Positions 46,935-57,230 of a stretch of 64,000 nt of DNA are shown here, one piece after another. Within the stretch, counting starts at the first letter, position 1. Each line of letters begins with the position of its first letter. The translations under genes were made by a program, and so were the position numbers. Source of the stretch: Metridium senile (Eukaryota; Cnidaria; Anthozoa; Actiniaria; Metridiidae); contig OX459101.1 in NCBI GenBank assembly GCA_949775045.1, positions 19,576,816-19,640,815 on the forward strand, in the 5' to 3' direction. The notes beneath the pieces are model-generated. The model worked only from the letters and a program-made list of their open reading frames with translations, did not search any database and was not told the DNA's origin.

Positions 46935-47192
46935 TTTCAAAAAATGTTTTTGCAGTATAAACAACAAGCATCAAACCAAGACCGAAATGCATGCTGGTTA
47001 AGTTTGTGCTGGTAATGCATTGAAATCTTGTTTGAATTGATTGTAATATAATAACAAACACATGGAAATAACTACATTTTGTTATAATTATATTACTTCT
47101 TTAGAAAACAAATCTTATTTCTATACATTATAAATATAAGCCCAGCATTCATTTCGGTCTTGGCTTGATGCTTGTACGTTTTTTGAAATAAG
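46935..47192. mobile_element. Palindromic MITE abutting the Tigger-like element
   Basis: ATTTCAAAAAATGTTTTTGC and CAAGCATCAAACCAAGACCG pair with CGGTCTTGGCTTGATGCTTG and GTACGTTTTTTGAAAT. Confidence 0.8.
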
Positions 47193-47313
47193 TGTATGAT
47201 TGTATCACGTGATATTATCAATATATATATAAGCACTTACACGCACACCTCATTAGCATGTTATTTATTGCTTATCGCCTTTCTCCTTTAGCAATGAGAA
47301 CCTTTTTCAAATA

Positions 47314-48103
47314 CACCTATTTCGAAAATCGTTGTCGCAAGCTAAAGTCCACACTAATATGCTACAGTCCACTCTCTGAAGCCTGCAAAGGAAGTCGGTA
47401 TTTCTTCTCTTGTTATCGATTTATTCATATCATATTTTGGTTGTATGTGTTTGTGTTATATGATCATAACAATCAAAGCTACAGTCCACACTCTGAAGCC
47501 GGCAAAGCATGTCGGTGTTTCTTCTCTTGTTATCGATTTATTCATATCATATATATTTTGGTTGTATGTGTTTGTGTTATGTGATCATAACAATCAAAGC
47601 TACAGTCCACACTCTGAAGCCGGCAAAGGATGTCGGTATTTCTTCTCTTGTTATCGATTTATTCATATCATATATATTTTGGTTGTATGTGTTTGTGTTA
47701 TGTGATCATAACAATCAAAGCTACAGTCCACACTCTGAAGCCGGCAAAGGATGTCGGTATTTCTTCTCTTGTTATCGATTTATTCATATCATATTTTGGT
47801 TGTATGTGTTTGTGTTATATGACCATAACAAACAAAGCTACAGTCCACACTCTGAAGCCTGCAAAGGATGTCTGTATTTCTTCTCTTGTTATCGATTTAT
47901 TCATATCATATTTTGGTTGTATGTGTTTGTGTTATATGACCATTAAAAGTTGTTACAGAGGTATATGATACAAATATTTCTTGAAAAAAGTGTAATAAAT
48001 CACAAAATTATATTCATGTAACTGGCATCCTTTGCATGCTAGCGCTTCAGAGTGTGGACTGTAGGTAGCTTCGGGCAAGACAACAATTTTTGAAATAGGA
48101 GTG
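47314..48103. mobile_element. TIR element with amplified internal ~120-bp units
   Basis: Same ends as 3560-3942: CACCTATTTCGAAAATCGTT and the inverse AACAATTTTTGAAATAGGAGTG. Inside, 47,346-47,945 holds five units of 116-121 bp (TACAGTCCACACTCTGAAGC, CGGTATTTCTTCTCTTGTTA). Frames of 86-145 residues across these units are repeat artefacts. Confidence 0.85.
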
Positions 48104-48534
48104 CCTGATAACTACATTGCTATAGCGTTATATTATCTACAAAACATGAATGTATGCTATGCTTCTAGAACGGTGCAAATACTCGAACTAATGTTAAGCG
48201 ATAACATTTTTTCGTGCTGAAAAAACCAGGATTAGCCTGTGCAAATGAACCCTTTATCAAATACAGTAAAAACCCGCAAAAAAGCTTAAGAATACACGAT
48301 TTTCGGTTCAGGCTGATTCAGTTTGTTCTTATATCAGTATCTTATATATTGTTCTTCTGTATATGGTACTTTGTTGACCAAATGTCAGCCTGAGTGTTCT
48401 AAATTCACTTGTTCTTCTATGTGGGTTTTTACTGTAGTACTGCGGCACTAAAGGTAACATAAAACTGGACTGTGCTGAATTTTGCATAATGTCTTTGAGA
48501 AACATTTCATTTTGCGTGAAATCGTTGTTACACA

Positions 48535-49010
48535 CTCGTGTGTAGAGAGCTTACCATTGTGAATGTTTACCTGGGGTAATTACAATTATAGACTAACACC
48601 CTTAAAAAGAAATAGATACCATGCCGAAACTAGTCTATTGTGAAGATTTCTGCATCTTTTTTGTTGAGAAACATTTCAGTTTGCGTGAAATCGTTGTTAC
48701 ACACTCGTGTGCGGAGCCCTTTAAAAAGGCCCGGGCAAACGGTTTCAACATTTGCTTCAACATCCGTTGGATTTTGTTGAATGGCAATGTTTAAACGCTT
48801 TTAAACTCTTTCAACATAAATTCAACATCGATTCAACACGTTTCAACAATGTTGAAAGAGTGTATAAGCGTTTAAACATTGCCATTCAACAAAATCGAAC
48901 GGATGTTGAAGCAAATGTTGAAACCGTTTGCCCGGGCCTTTACATTCAGATTGTGAATGTTTACCTGGGGTAATTACTACCATAGACTGACACTCGTGAA
49001 AAGAAATAAG
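48535..49010. repeat. Duplicated block, second copy interrupted by a MITE
   Basis: GAAACATTTCA.TTTGCGTGAA, ACACTCGTGTG and TGAATGTTTACCTGGGGTAA occur in order at 48,500-48,600 and at 48,665-48,985. The second is split by the element at 48,724-48,939, giving an empty-site comparison. Confidence 0.85.
48724..48939. mobile_element. 216-bp MITE, GGCCCGGGCAAACGG ends, TTA flanks
   Basis: AGGCCCGGGCAAACGGTTTC ... GAAACCGTTTGCCCGGGCCT with nearly full-length internal pairing (TTCAACATTTGCTTCAACAT). TTA at both sides is the likely target duplication (PIF/Harbinger-type). Confidence 0.85.
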
Positions 49011-49600
49011 CTCATTGATTATTAAAACAGTCTAATTAGATTTCAAGGCAAGACAGGCACCTGGCGGGCAAATTTATTGATTGTCAATCAAGCTGCCTGT
49101 GGATGTTTGCTTCTTGCTACACCAACTGTCGAATGAGACCTGAACAAAAGCTTCAACGAACAATCGCGTATTTGAACGACGTTAAATTCCTTTTAAATAC
49201 CTCATCTTGTGTGAAACATTGGAAAGCAGCGTGAAAGAAAAGTTTTATTAGACGTAATGTTATTCAACACTGCATAATAGTAAGTCTTTGCATCGAATAT
49301 TTTCAAAATATCATGAAATGTTTCAGCTAAATATTATACAGTGATTTGATAGACGTTAGATTTATGTTAAATGCATGCACCATCTAATGCTTGCGTAAAG
49401 GATGGAACTGAAAGCAACGGGAAAGAGAAGTTTTATTAGACGTTTTTCTATTCCACACTGCATTATAAGAAGTCTTAGAATCGAATATTTTCAAAGTAAC
49501 ACATGAAATGTGTCAGTTATTAAACATTACACGTTTTTGTCTCATTTTTAAAAACACATTTCGACTCAGAACTATTGAAACAGAAAATATTCTAATTTAT
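49011..49600. other. Intergenic, weak local duplication
   Basis: AGAAGTTTTATTAGACGT and CATGAAATGT.TCAG recur once (49,235/49,425). No gene. Confidence 0.5.
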
Positions 49601-50270
49601 ATTTAGATAAATAATGTATTGTATAAGTAAACATTACGTGAAATCTTATCAGAAGTCGAGTTATAGAGGATTATTTAACCTAGTCTCGATATACAGTGAA
49701 AAACTTGAATCATCACGACGAGAAAATATTCTGTTTTTACTTAGATAAATATTACTCATACAATACATTATAACGTATTGTATGAGTAAAATTTACGTGA
49801 AATCATATCAGAAGTCGAGTTATAGAGGATTATTTAACCTAGCTTAGATATACAGTGCAAAACTTGAATCATCACGACGAGAAAATATTATTTCATACTT
49901 AGATAAATAATGTATTGTATGAGTAAGATTTACGTGAAATGTTATCAAGTGGAGTTATATAGAATATATTTAACCTAGTCTAGATATACAGTGCAAAACT
50001 TGAATCATCACGACAAGAAAATATTATTTTATACTTAGATAAATAATGTATTGCATGAGTAAAATTTACGTGAAATGTTATCAAGTGGAGCTATATAGAA
50101 TATATTTAACCTAGTCTAGATATACAGTGCAAAACTTGAATCATCACGACGAGAAAATATTATTTTATACTTAGATAAATAATGTATTGTATGAGTAAAA
50201 TTTACATGAAATGTGGATTTATATAGGATTATCTAACCGATGTAAGATATACAGTGCAAAATTTAACTAG
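49600..50270. repeat. 136-bp minisatellite, ~4.5 units
   Basis: GAATCATCACGACGAGAAAA at 49,707, 49,867, 50,003 and 50,139. Units also hold TACGTGAAATGTTATCA and TTTAACCTAGTCTAGATATA. The first interval has a 24-bp palindromic insert (ACTCATACAATACATTATAA). Confidence 0.92.
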
Positions 50271-50689
50271 TGCTATTAACGACCTAAAAAAATTATCTTT
50301 GACATTAATTTAAGATAGAGTGAAACTTGTTCTGGTTCATTTGCAATTCAATATAGATGTGTTGTTGACAATTCGGTCATATTAACTATGAATACACATA
50401 AATATTTTCGTTTTGGTGCTATTTTTGGAACTTACGAAATAGTAGATTACGAAATATTATACCATGATGGATCGGTTATTATATATACTCCCCGCTAGTT
50501 GAATGGATCGAATATAAATTGCATATTTTCGATGCTGGGTGGTGTAGAGTGTAGAACAAGCGCTTTAACATTCAGGTTGGTTTTGGTGTTTAGTTTGTAT
50601 TAAGTACTCTTGTAGATAACATTATCGCGGTCGTGTGAGTTTAGTCATAACAGCCGTTATGTTATCTGCACTCTTATTCTTGTCTACTA

Positions 50690-50820
50690 CGTTATTCCTC
50701 ACTACCTTTTTTCCTTCCTTCCGTTTTCCTTCCTTCCTTTTTTCCTTGCTTCCTTGCTTCCTTGCTTCCTTCATTTCTTTTTTCCTTGCTTCCTTTTTCT
50801 CTTTCTTCCTTTTTAACCTC
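50690..50820. repeat. (TTCC)n / (CTTG)n microsatellite
   Basis: CCTTCCTTCC and TTGCTTCC tract; the frame over it is not coding. Confidence 0.9.
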
Positions 50821-50829
50821 TTTCCCTTC

Positions 50830-51465
50830 CAACATTAACTGAGTTACTGTGGATTCATTGTTTGCTTAGCGTTACTCAAGCAACCACTAAGTTGTTACTA
50901 GATATTACGCCTGCATGCGTCTGTGGATGCATCGATTTACTCAGTTATTTGAGTAACTACAACTCAGTCGTTTTTGCAGTGAGTAACTGTTGATGCATCG
51001 ATTTATTAAGTTATTTGAATATCTGGCATTATTCAATCGTTTTTGCAGCGAGTAACTGTGGATGCATCGATTTACTAAGGACACTAAGTTGTTTAAGTAA
51101 CCTCTATACTCAGTCGTTTTTGCAATGAGTAACTGAGAATGCATCGATTTACTCAGTTATTTCAGTAAGTATAACGACTACTCAGTCGTTTTTTGCAGCG
51201 AGTAACTGTGGATGCATCGATTTACTCAGTTATTTGAGTAACCACTACTCAGTCGTTTTTGCAGTGAGTAGCTGTGCATCAATTTACTCAGTTATTTGAA
51301 AAAAAAAAAAAAAAAAAAACACTGCTCAGTCGTTTTTGCTGTGAGTAACTGTGGATGCATCGTATCGATTTACTCAGCTATTTGAGTAACCACTACTCAG
51401 TCGTTTTTGCAGTGAATAACTGTGGATGCATCGATTTACTCAGTTATTTGAGTTGCAAAATACAT
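50830..51465. repeat. 66-bp minisatellite, ~9 units
   Basis: Unit GCATCGATTTACTCAGTTAT, TTGAGTAACCACTACTCAGT, CGTTTTTGCAGTGAGTAACT. One unit is interrupted by ~20 A (51,300). Same family as 26,210-26,460. Confidence 0.95.
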
Positions 51466-51689
51466 ATTTGGCTTTTTTGCCCCTGATTGCGAATATCCAA
51501 TGGTCACGTGATGTCTAAGATTTTCCCATTTTAGCAATACACTTATCAACAATTTAAATATACAAATCAGGTCAAATCTGTGTGAGATAAACAACTTCCT
51601 CTACGGTTATGATAGTCTAGATTTGTTGTCAAATTCCATATATTAATTCAATTTAAAGGCAGATGATGATCACTCCAAGGACGTTCAAT

Positions 51690-51735
51690 CAGAGTTAATA
51701 GAGGGGACTATTCCCCTCTATTAACTCTGGTTCAA
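51690..51735. repeat. Short hairpin
   Basis: CAGAGTTAATAGAGGGGA pairs directly with TCCCCTCTATTAACTCTG. Confidence 0.9.
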
Positions 51736-51959
51736 TTGACCAGAATCTATAAAAAGTGCCCCATCACTTGATTATTGTTTTAAAACTTTATTGAAAACAC
51801 ATTTATTTCTTAGTGACTCTTAAATATTTAAAATTTCGCCTAAAGGCTCGTGTGTATACTGAAGAAATAGAAAACGAGGCAACATGCTCTGTCGAGTTCT
51901 AGAGCAAGCGGGGATTTTAAGAGGACGAGAGAAGCGTTAGGAGAAGCACGACGCGTAGC

Positions 51960-53165
51960 GCCCAACTAGTCATAGACGAGTAAAAATATCGAAGGAGTAG
52001 GACTGGGTCGAATAAAATAATCCAGCGATATTTTAAGTCATATGAGTATCCTTTCAAGTAAAACAATATTTTGCTTTATAGAAGAACAAAAACCTTTTTT
52101 CTGATCGTTGGATGATTAATAACTTATTAGACAGTTTGATGTGTAATATGGCTGCAATCTTGGACAAAAGTAGTTGAGACATTCGCGCGCTTTGTACGAA
52201 TAATGTAAATAACTGTCCGTCTTGCTAACTGACATTAATTTGATCCCCCTCCCCTCCCCCCTCCATTCAATGTTGGATGTTGGGATTGTCTGGACCACTG
52301 GCATTATCCATCAATACACACAACATTGATTGGATGGGGGATGGGGAAGGAACAGCTGAGAAATGCCGACTAGGGCTATAAAAATCGAAAGTGTCTCAAC
52401 ACGTTTGTCCAAGATTGTGGATATTCTACTAACTTGCATTTTGACTCGCCTAAAGGCTCGTCAATATACAGTGTATCACTCGTAAAATACCCAGCCATAT
52501 TACACATCAAACTGTCTAATAATATATAAATATTTAATGCTTGTATGAAAGTTTTTTGATGTGTAATATGGCTGGATATTTTATTCGTTAACTTGCATTT
52601 TGACTTGCCTAAAGGCACGTCAATATACAGTGTATCACTCCTAAAATACACAGCCATATTATTACACATCAAACTGTCTAATAAGAAATAAATATTTAAT
52701 GCTTGTATGAAAGTTTTTTGATGTGTAATATGGCTGATATTTTATTCGTTAGCTTGCATTTTGACTTGCCTAAAGGCTCGTCAATATACAGTGTATCGCT
52801 CCTACTAAAAGATCCAGCCATATTACACATCAAACTGTCTAATAATATATAAATATTAAATGCTTGTATGAAAGTTTTTTGATGTGTAATATGGCTGGAT
52901 ATTTTATTCGTTAACTTCCATGTTGACTTGCCTAAAGGCTCGTCATAATACAGTGTATCACTTGTAAAATATTCAGCCATATTATTACACATCAAACTGT
53001 TTAATAAGAAATAAATAGCTTGTATGAAAGTTTTTTGATGTGTAATATGGCTGGATATTTTATTCGTTAACTTCCATGTTGACTTGCCTAAAGGCTTGTC
53101 ATAATACAGTGTATCACTCATAAAATATCCAGCCATATTACACATCAAACTGTATGTATTATAAT
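51960..53165. repeat. Amplified hairpin array (~160-bp units)
   Basis: After GTCATAGACGAGTAAAAATAT, hairpins TTTGATGTGTAATATGGCTG / CAGCCATATTACACATCAAA recur with GTTTTTTGATG at 52,551, 52,713, 52,874 and 53,030. Between hairpins lie TTGACTTGCCTAAAGGC and ATACAGTGTATCAC. The 150-residue minus frame (52,696-53,148) simply repeats one motif (MCNMAGYF...KISSHITHQK) and is judged an artefact. Confidence 0.9.
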
Positions 53166-53499
53166 ATATAAATATTCAATGCTTGTAATTAAAACGACCG
53201 TGTTTGATACTCATCAGTGAATGCAAATAGGTTTTTAAGTAAGTCATGTTTGAATTCTAGTCAAAACTTTGAAAACAATTGAAGTATAGACGTCTTGTCC
53301 CTAGCAGGTGACCATCCATTGAACATTGTTAATCTCCACAAGCGTTGTCATAACGACTTATTGCATAAAGCCATTGGCTAGTATTTATATGGTAATTATA
53401 AACGTTTCCATTTAGAAAGTTATTAACGCGTCGCTCTAACAACAGTTATCAAGTAGTTGTATTTTCGCTAATGTTGATATTCGGAAGTCTAGGAGTTTG

Positions 53500-53756
53500 G
53501 TCGACGTCAGCGCGCAAACAAATGTAAATACATCTTTTTAAACAATCTCAAAAAACACCTTCAACTTGGCAGAAAACCGGGTTACTTCTGAACTCAAATT
53601 ATTGCTTTAATTATCATTTTAGTGTTTGAGGAACTTCTAACGATTGTGCTAGCTTCGATGGCTGGAAAAACGAGATTCTACAACTGATGATAGTGGATTA
53701 AAATTACGAAAAACTATGTTCGATTCTTATGCTGTGGGGCCCGTGTTAAAACCAAG
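53500..53756 (+). other. Candidate 5' exon of the Kv channel transcript
   Basis: ATG at 53,716 reads MFDSYAVGPVLKPR up to a strong donor CCAAG|GTAAGG (53,756/53,757). An acceptor TTACATTGCAG|GG at ~56,051 lies on the way to the Kv gene. Joined, the short frame stops soon after, so this would be a 5' UTR exon with an upstream ORF. Speculative. Confidence 0.25.
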
Positions 53757-53999
53757 GTAAGGAGGTAACTTTAGTATGTTTTTCAAAGCATTGTAAACAA
53801 TGTTTAACGGGAGAGCATGCTTGGAACTACACTGATGTAGAGGTGATCCAGTAGAGTGTCTTTTAGTGAAAAAATAGCTAATTAAAACAGTTTTGAATGA
53901 GTTATGAGTGATCTTATGATTAAATGTCAATTTCTTTTCAAAACGGAAGAAAAATGAGAGAATACAGAATGCAGAAAAAGTTAGAATTAAATGGTTTTT

Positions 54000-55400
54000 T
54001 TTTTTTGTAAGTAAAGCAAAGGAAAAATGATGAATAAGTCTTAAGTTATTGTAAATTGCATTTGTAATGTGATAAAACGGATCGAAAAATAATGTCTGGC
54101 ATTTTTGGAAAAATTTTGGTAGGATAATATCGATGAAAATTACGATTATAAAAAAAAAAAGAAATTTAATAAAAAAAACAAACAAATAATTTGAATAAGG
54201 TGAATGATGCATTTAAAAAAAAAATTAGATATAATATATTTATAAACAAACGTAAAATTACGAAAAAGTATTATAGATTCAGAGGTGGATAAATTACGAA
54301 CAAAGTTTGATAAAGAACAATAAATATATTTATTAAAAAAGAGGAAAATTACCAAAAAATAATATACATTTACAAGGGAAAAATTGCGAAAAAAATTGAT
54401 TTTGCAAAATTTGATAAAAAAAACAATATACAATTTTGAAGAAAATGTTTTTAAAAAAACTATAATCTATAGATTTTTGTAGAAAAGTAATATAACGAAA
54501 AAAATGAAAAAAAAAAAATAATACTGACAGATTTACTAGAGGAAGATTACGAAAAAAATAATTTTTGCAAAATTTGATAAAAAAACAATAGATAAATTTA
54601 AAGTGGTTGTCGCCTTTTTAGAAAACTATTAATTACAGTGCGAATCACAAAACCGTGGGCACCTAGAAATATTTTAGAAATCTTTTTTTGTTCGTTGAAC
54701 AACTCAGAAACAACTATATCACCGCAAGAAGTTTGACTGATGTGTAGTATGATAAACGTTTGTAGTTAGAGTTGTTTGTGAGTTGTTCAACGAACAATAA
54801 ACGATTTCTTAAATATTTCTAGGTGCCCACGGTTTTGTGCTTCGCACTGTAATATAGATTTATTTAAAAGAGAAAATTACAAAAAAACAATACAGATTTA
54901 TAAGAAAAACAATTACGAAAAAAGTGATTTTGCAAAATTTGATAAAGATCGAACAACTGATTTAAAATCAATGTGAATATCGCCTTTTTAATTTTAAACT
55001 ATGAAATAGATTTACCAACAAGAGAAAATTACGAACAAATTATACAGATTACTAAGTGATTATTAAGTGAAAAATTACAAAAAAGGGATTTTACAAAATT
55101 TGCTAAAAAGCAACAAATATTTTTTAAATAAATGTTGTCTTTTAAAAAATCTACAATATCAATTTAATTAACAAGCGAAAAATAACGAAAAAAAGATAAA
55201 GAAGAATAATTAAATACATTTAAAGAGACAATTGCCTTTTTTGAAAACTATAATATATATTTATTTACCCAAAAAATTACGATAAATTATGCAACTTTTG
55301 CTAAAGAAAACAGCAAATGAATTCAATATAATGTTATTTGCACTATTTTAAAATTATAAAATACTTTGCCATTTTAGAAAACTTTAAATAATAAATACAT
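54000..55400. repeat. Very AT-rich degenerate repeats (AAATTACGAAAAAA)
   Basis: Repeated AAATTACGAAAAA, TTTTGCAAAATTTGATAAA and AACAATAAATA motifs over 1.4 kb; antisense Phe/Ile frames are compositional. Confidence 0.75.
54637..54849. mobile_element. Tc1/mariner-type MITE with TA duplication
   Basis: TA|CAGTGCGAATCACAAAACCG ... CGGTTTTGTGCTTCGCACTG|TA. TGGGCACCTAGAAATATTT pairs with AAATATTTCTAGGTGCCCA and GTTCGTTGAACAACTC with GAGTTGTTCAACGAAC. Confidence 0.88.
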
Positions 55401-55569
55401 CTTTAAGAACAATTATTTTTTTTCCTTTCAATTATTTTTGCCCATTTCAATTGTGTGCAATATTTTTCGAGATATTGCGCGTGAACTTATACTCTCATTT
55501 TAACGTGCTTCATGTACAGTTTGTGAGACAAAACAACCCTATCTGAGTCAGTCATCAAAGTGACTGTTA

Positions 55570-55990
55570 TACCAATGGAAACTAGCGAGTAAACTAGTAT
55601 ATGCTGCGTCGGTGTTTGATATAAACGATAGGTAATAGAATGAAATTTGTAACACCGTAAAAAATGTTAACTTAACTTTACTTAAATGGAAACTAGCGAG
55701 TAAACTAGTATAGGCTGCTTCGGTGTTTGATATAAACGATAGATAATAGAATGAAATTTGTAACACCGTAAAAAATGTTACTAACTTAAACTAGCGAGTA
55801 AACTAGTATAAGCTGCTTCGGTGTTTGATATAAACGATAGGTAATAGAATGAAATTTGTATTAAACACCGTAAAAAATGTTAACTTAACTTTACTGACGT
55901 TTCGAGCTTTAGCCCTTCGTCTAACTCTTTTACTCCGTCGACAAAGAACTAAAGCTCGAAGCGTCAGTGAAACTGACAGTTATATAATAT
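55570..55990. repeat. ~122-bp dispersed repeat in three tandem units
   Basis: AACTAGCGAGTAAACTAGTA, GTCGGTGTTTGATATAAACG and ATTTGTAACACCGTAAAAAA in each unit (55,578, 55,690, 55,790). It ends with GACGTTTCGAGCTTTAGCCC and an inverse GCTCGAAGCGTCAG. Inverse orientation to 12,250-12,540. Confidence 0.88.
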
Positions 55991-56119
55991 CACGCGATTG
56001 ACGTGTTTTAATGTTTTCAATAGTGTTTAAAAGGCTTTTGTTTACATTGCAGGGTTTACGTGGCTAGCAATGACCTACTCTCCACGCATTAACGAAATTG
56101 GCTGTCATGTATTAAACAG

Positions 56120-56840
56120 GGCTATTAGCAAAGAAAAACTTCTAAGCAAGAAATCCCACAAAGGACTGGAGACGCTTGGTGACGATTTCAAATTTAGCCT
56201 CTCTCCTTTAAAAAAACAACAAATACCTAAGGAAGACTTTCCATAAAAAATTGGAGTCGACGCCTGGAGTCGAGATCTTTCTCAATTTTCATCTCTCTCC
56301 TCTTCAAAAAAGCAAACATCTACGACACGACATCCCACTAAGAATTGGAGTCGACGCTGTGTGACGAGAACGTTTTCAAATTTGGTCTCTCTTCTCTACA
56401 AAACAAACAAACAAACAAAATATCTAAGGCAAGACATCCCACAAAGAATTGGAGACGACGCTGTGTGACGAGAACGTTTTTAAATTTTGTCTCTCTTCTC
56501 TACAAAACAACAACAACAACAACAACAAAATATCTAAGGCAAGACATCCCACAAAGAATTGGAGACGACGCTGTGTGACGAGAACGTTTTCAAATTTGGT
56601 CTCTGTTCTCTACAAAACAAACAAACAAAAAAATATCTAAGGCAAGACATCCCACAAAGAATTGTTGACGACGCTGTGTGACGAAAACGTTTTTAAATTT
56701 TGTCTCTCTTCTCTACAAAAACAACAAAACAAAAACAAATATCTAAGACAAGACACCCCACAAAGAATTGGAGTCGACGCTTGGAGACGAAAACGTTTTC
56801 AAATTTATCCTCTCTTCTTATAAAAAACAAATATCTAACA
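56120..56840. repeat. ~105-118-bp tandem repeat upstream of the Kv gene, ~6 units
   Basis: AAGGCAAGACATCCCACAAA, GAATTGGAGACGACGCTGTG and GAACGTTTTCAAATTTGGTC in each, with variable AAAC/AAC runs. It ends ~390 bp before the Kv ATG, so it would lie in the promoter or 5' UTR. Confidence 0.9.
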
Positions 56841-57230
56841 TTAGTTGTGGAAATTATGACAATTTAGCGGACCCAAGGTGCACATTTGTTTGTAAAAGGA
56901 ATAGACAAGAAAGAAACGCCTACCCAATATTAAAAACTGTCTTCAACATAAACACAAAGTTAAAAAATTGCTTTGAAGGAAATACGTACACATTTGGAAG
57001 TATTACTACAAAGAAATCGTACAGAAACTTTGTACAAAACCTGTAGAGTTTTAACAAGCGGTTGTGGAAAACTGAAATAAAACAAGTAAAGGTATCTTGG
57101 AAAAGTTGTTTCCTAGAAAGCTTTGAGTGCTAAGGTTTCAGTTTTGAGCACTGAAAATAAAGTGAAGGAAAAAGTTCATTTAATTCTTCGTTTCCATCTT
57201 CGTTTTTCGAGGATTTGAAAAACCGTCAAG

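Noticed and set aside
47258..47968. Repetitive 86-145-residue frames (YSPHSEAGKGCRYF...)
   Set aside because: Derived from the ~120-bp internal repeats of a TIR element; the unit length drifts between copies and there is no start or stop logic.
52696..53148. 150-residue repetitive minus-strand ORF
   Set aside because: Built from hairpin-array units; translations change frame-dependently and include the palindrome arms.
56345..56640. Repetitive ORFs (ARHPTKNWRRRCVTRTF...) upstream of the Kv gene
   Set aside because: Unit lengths differ between copies and frames break; a tandem repeat in non-coding DNA.
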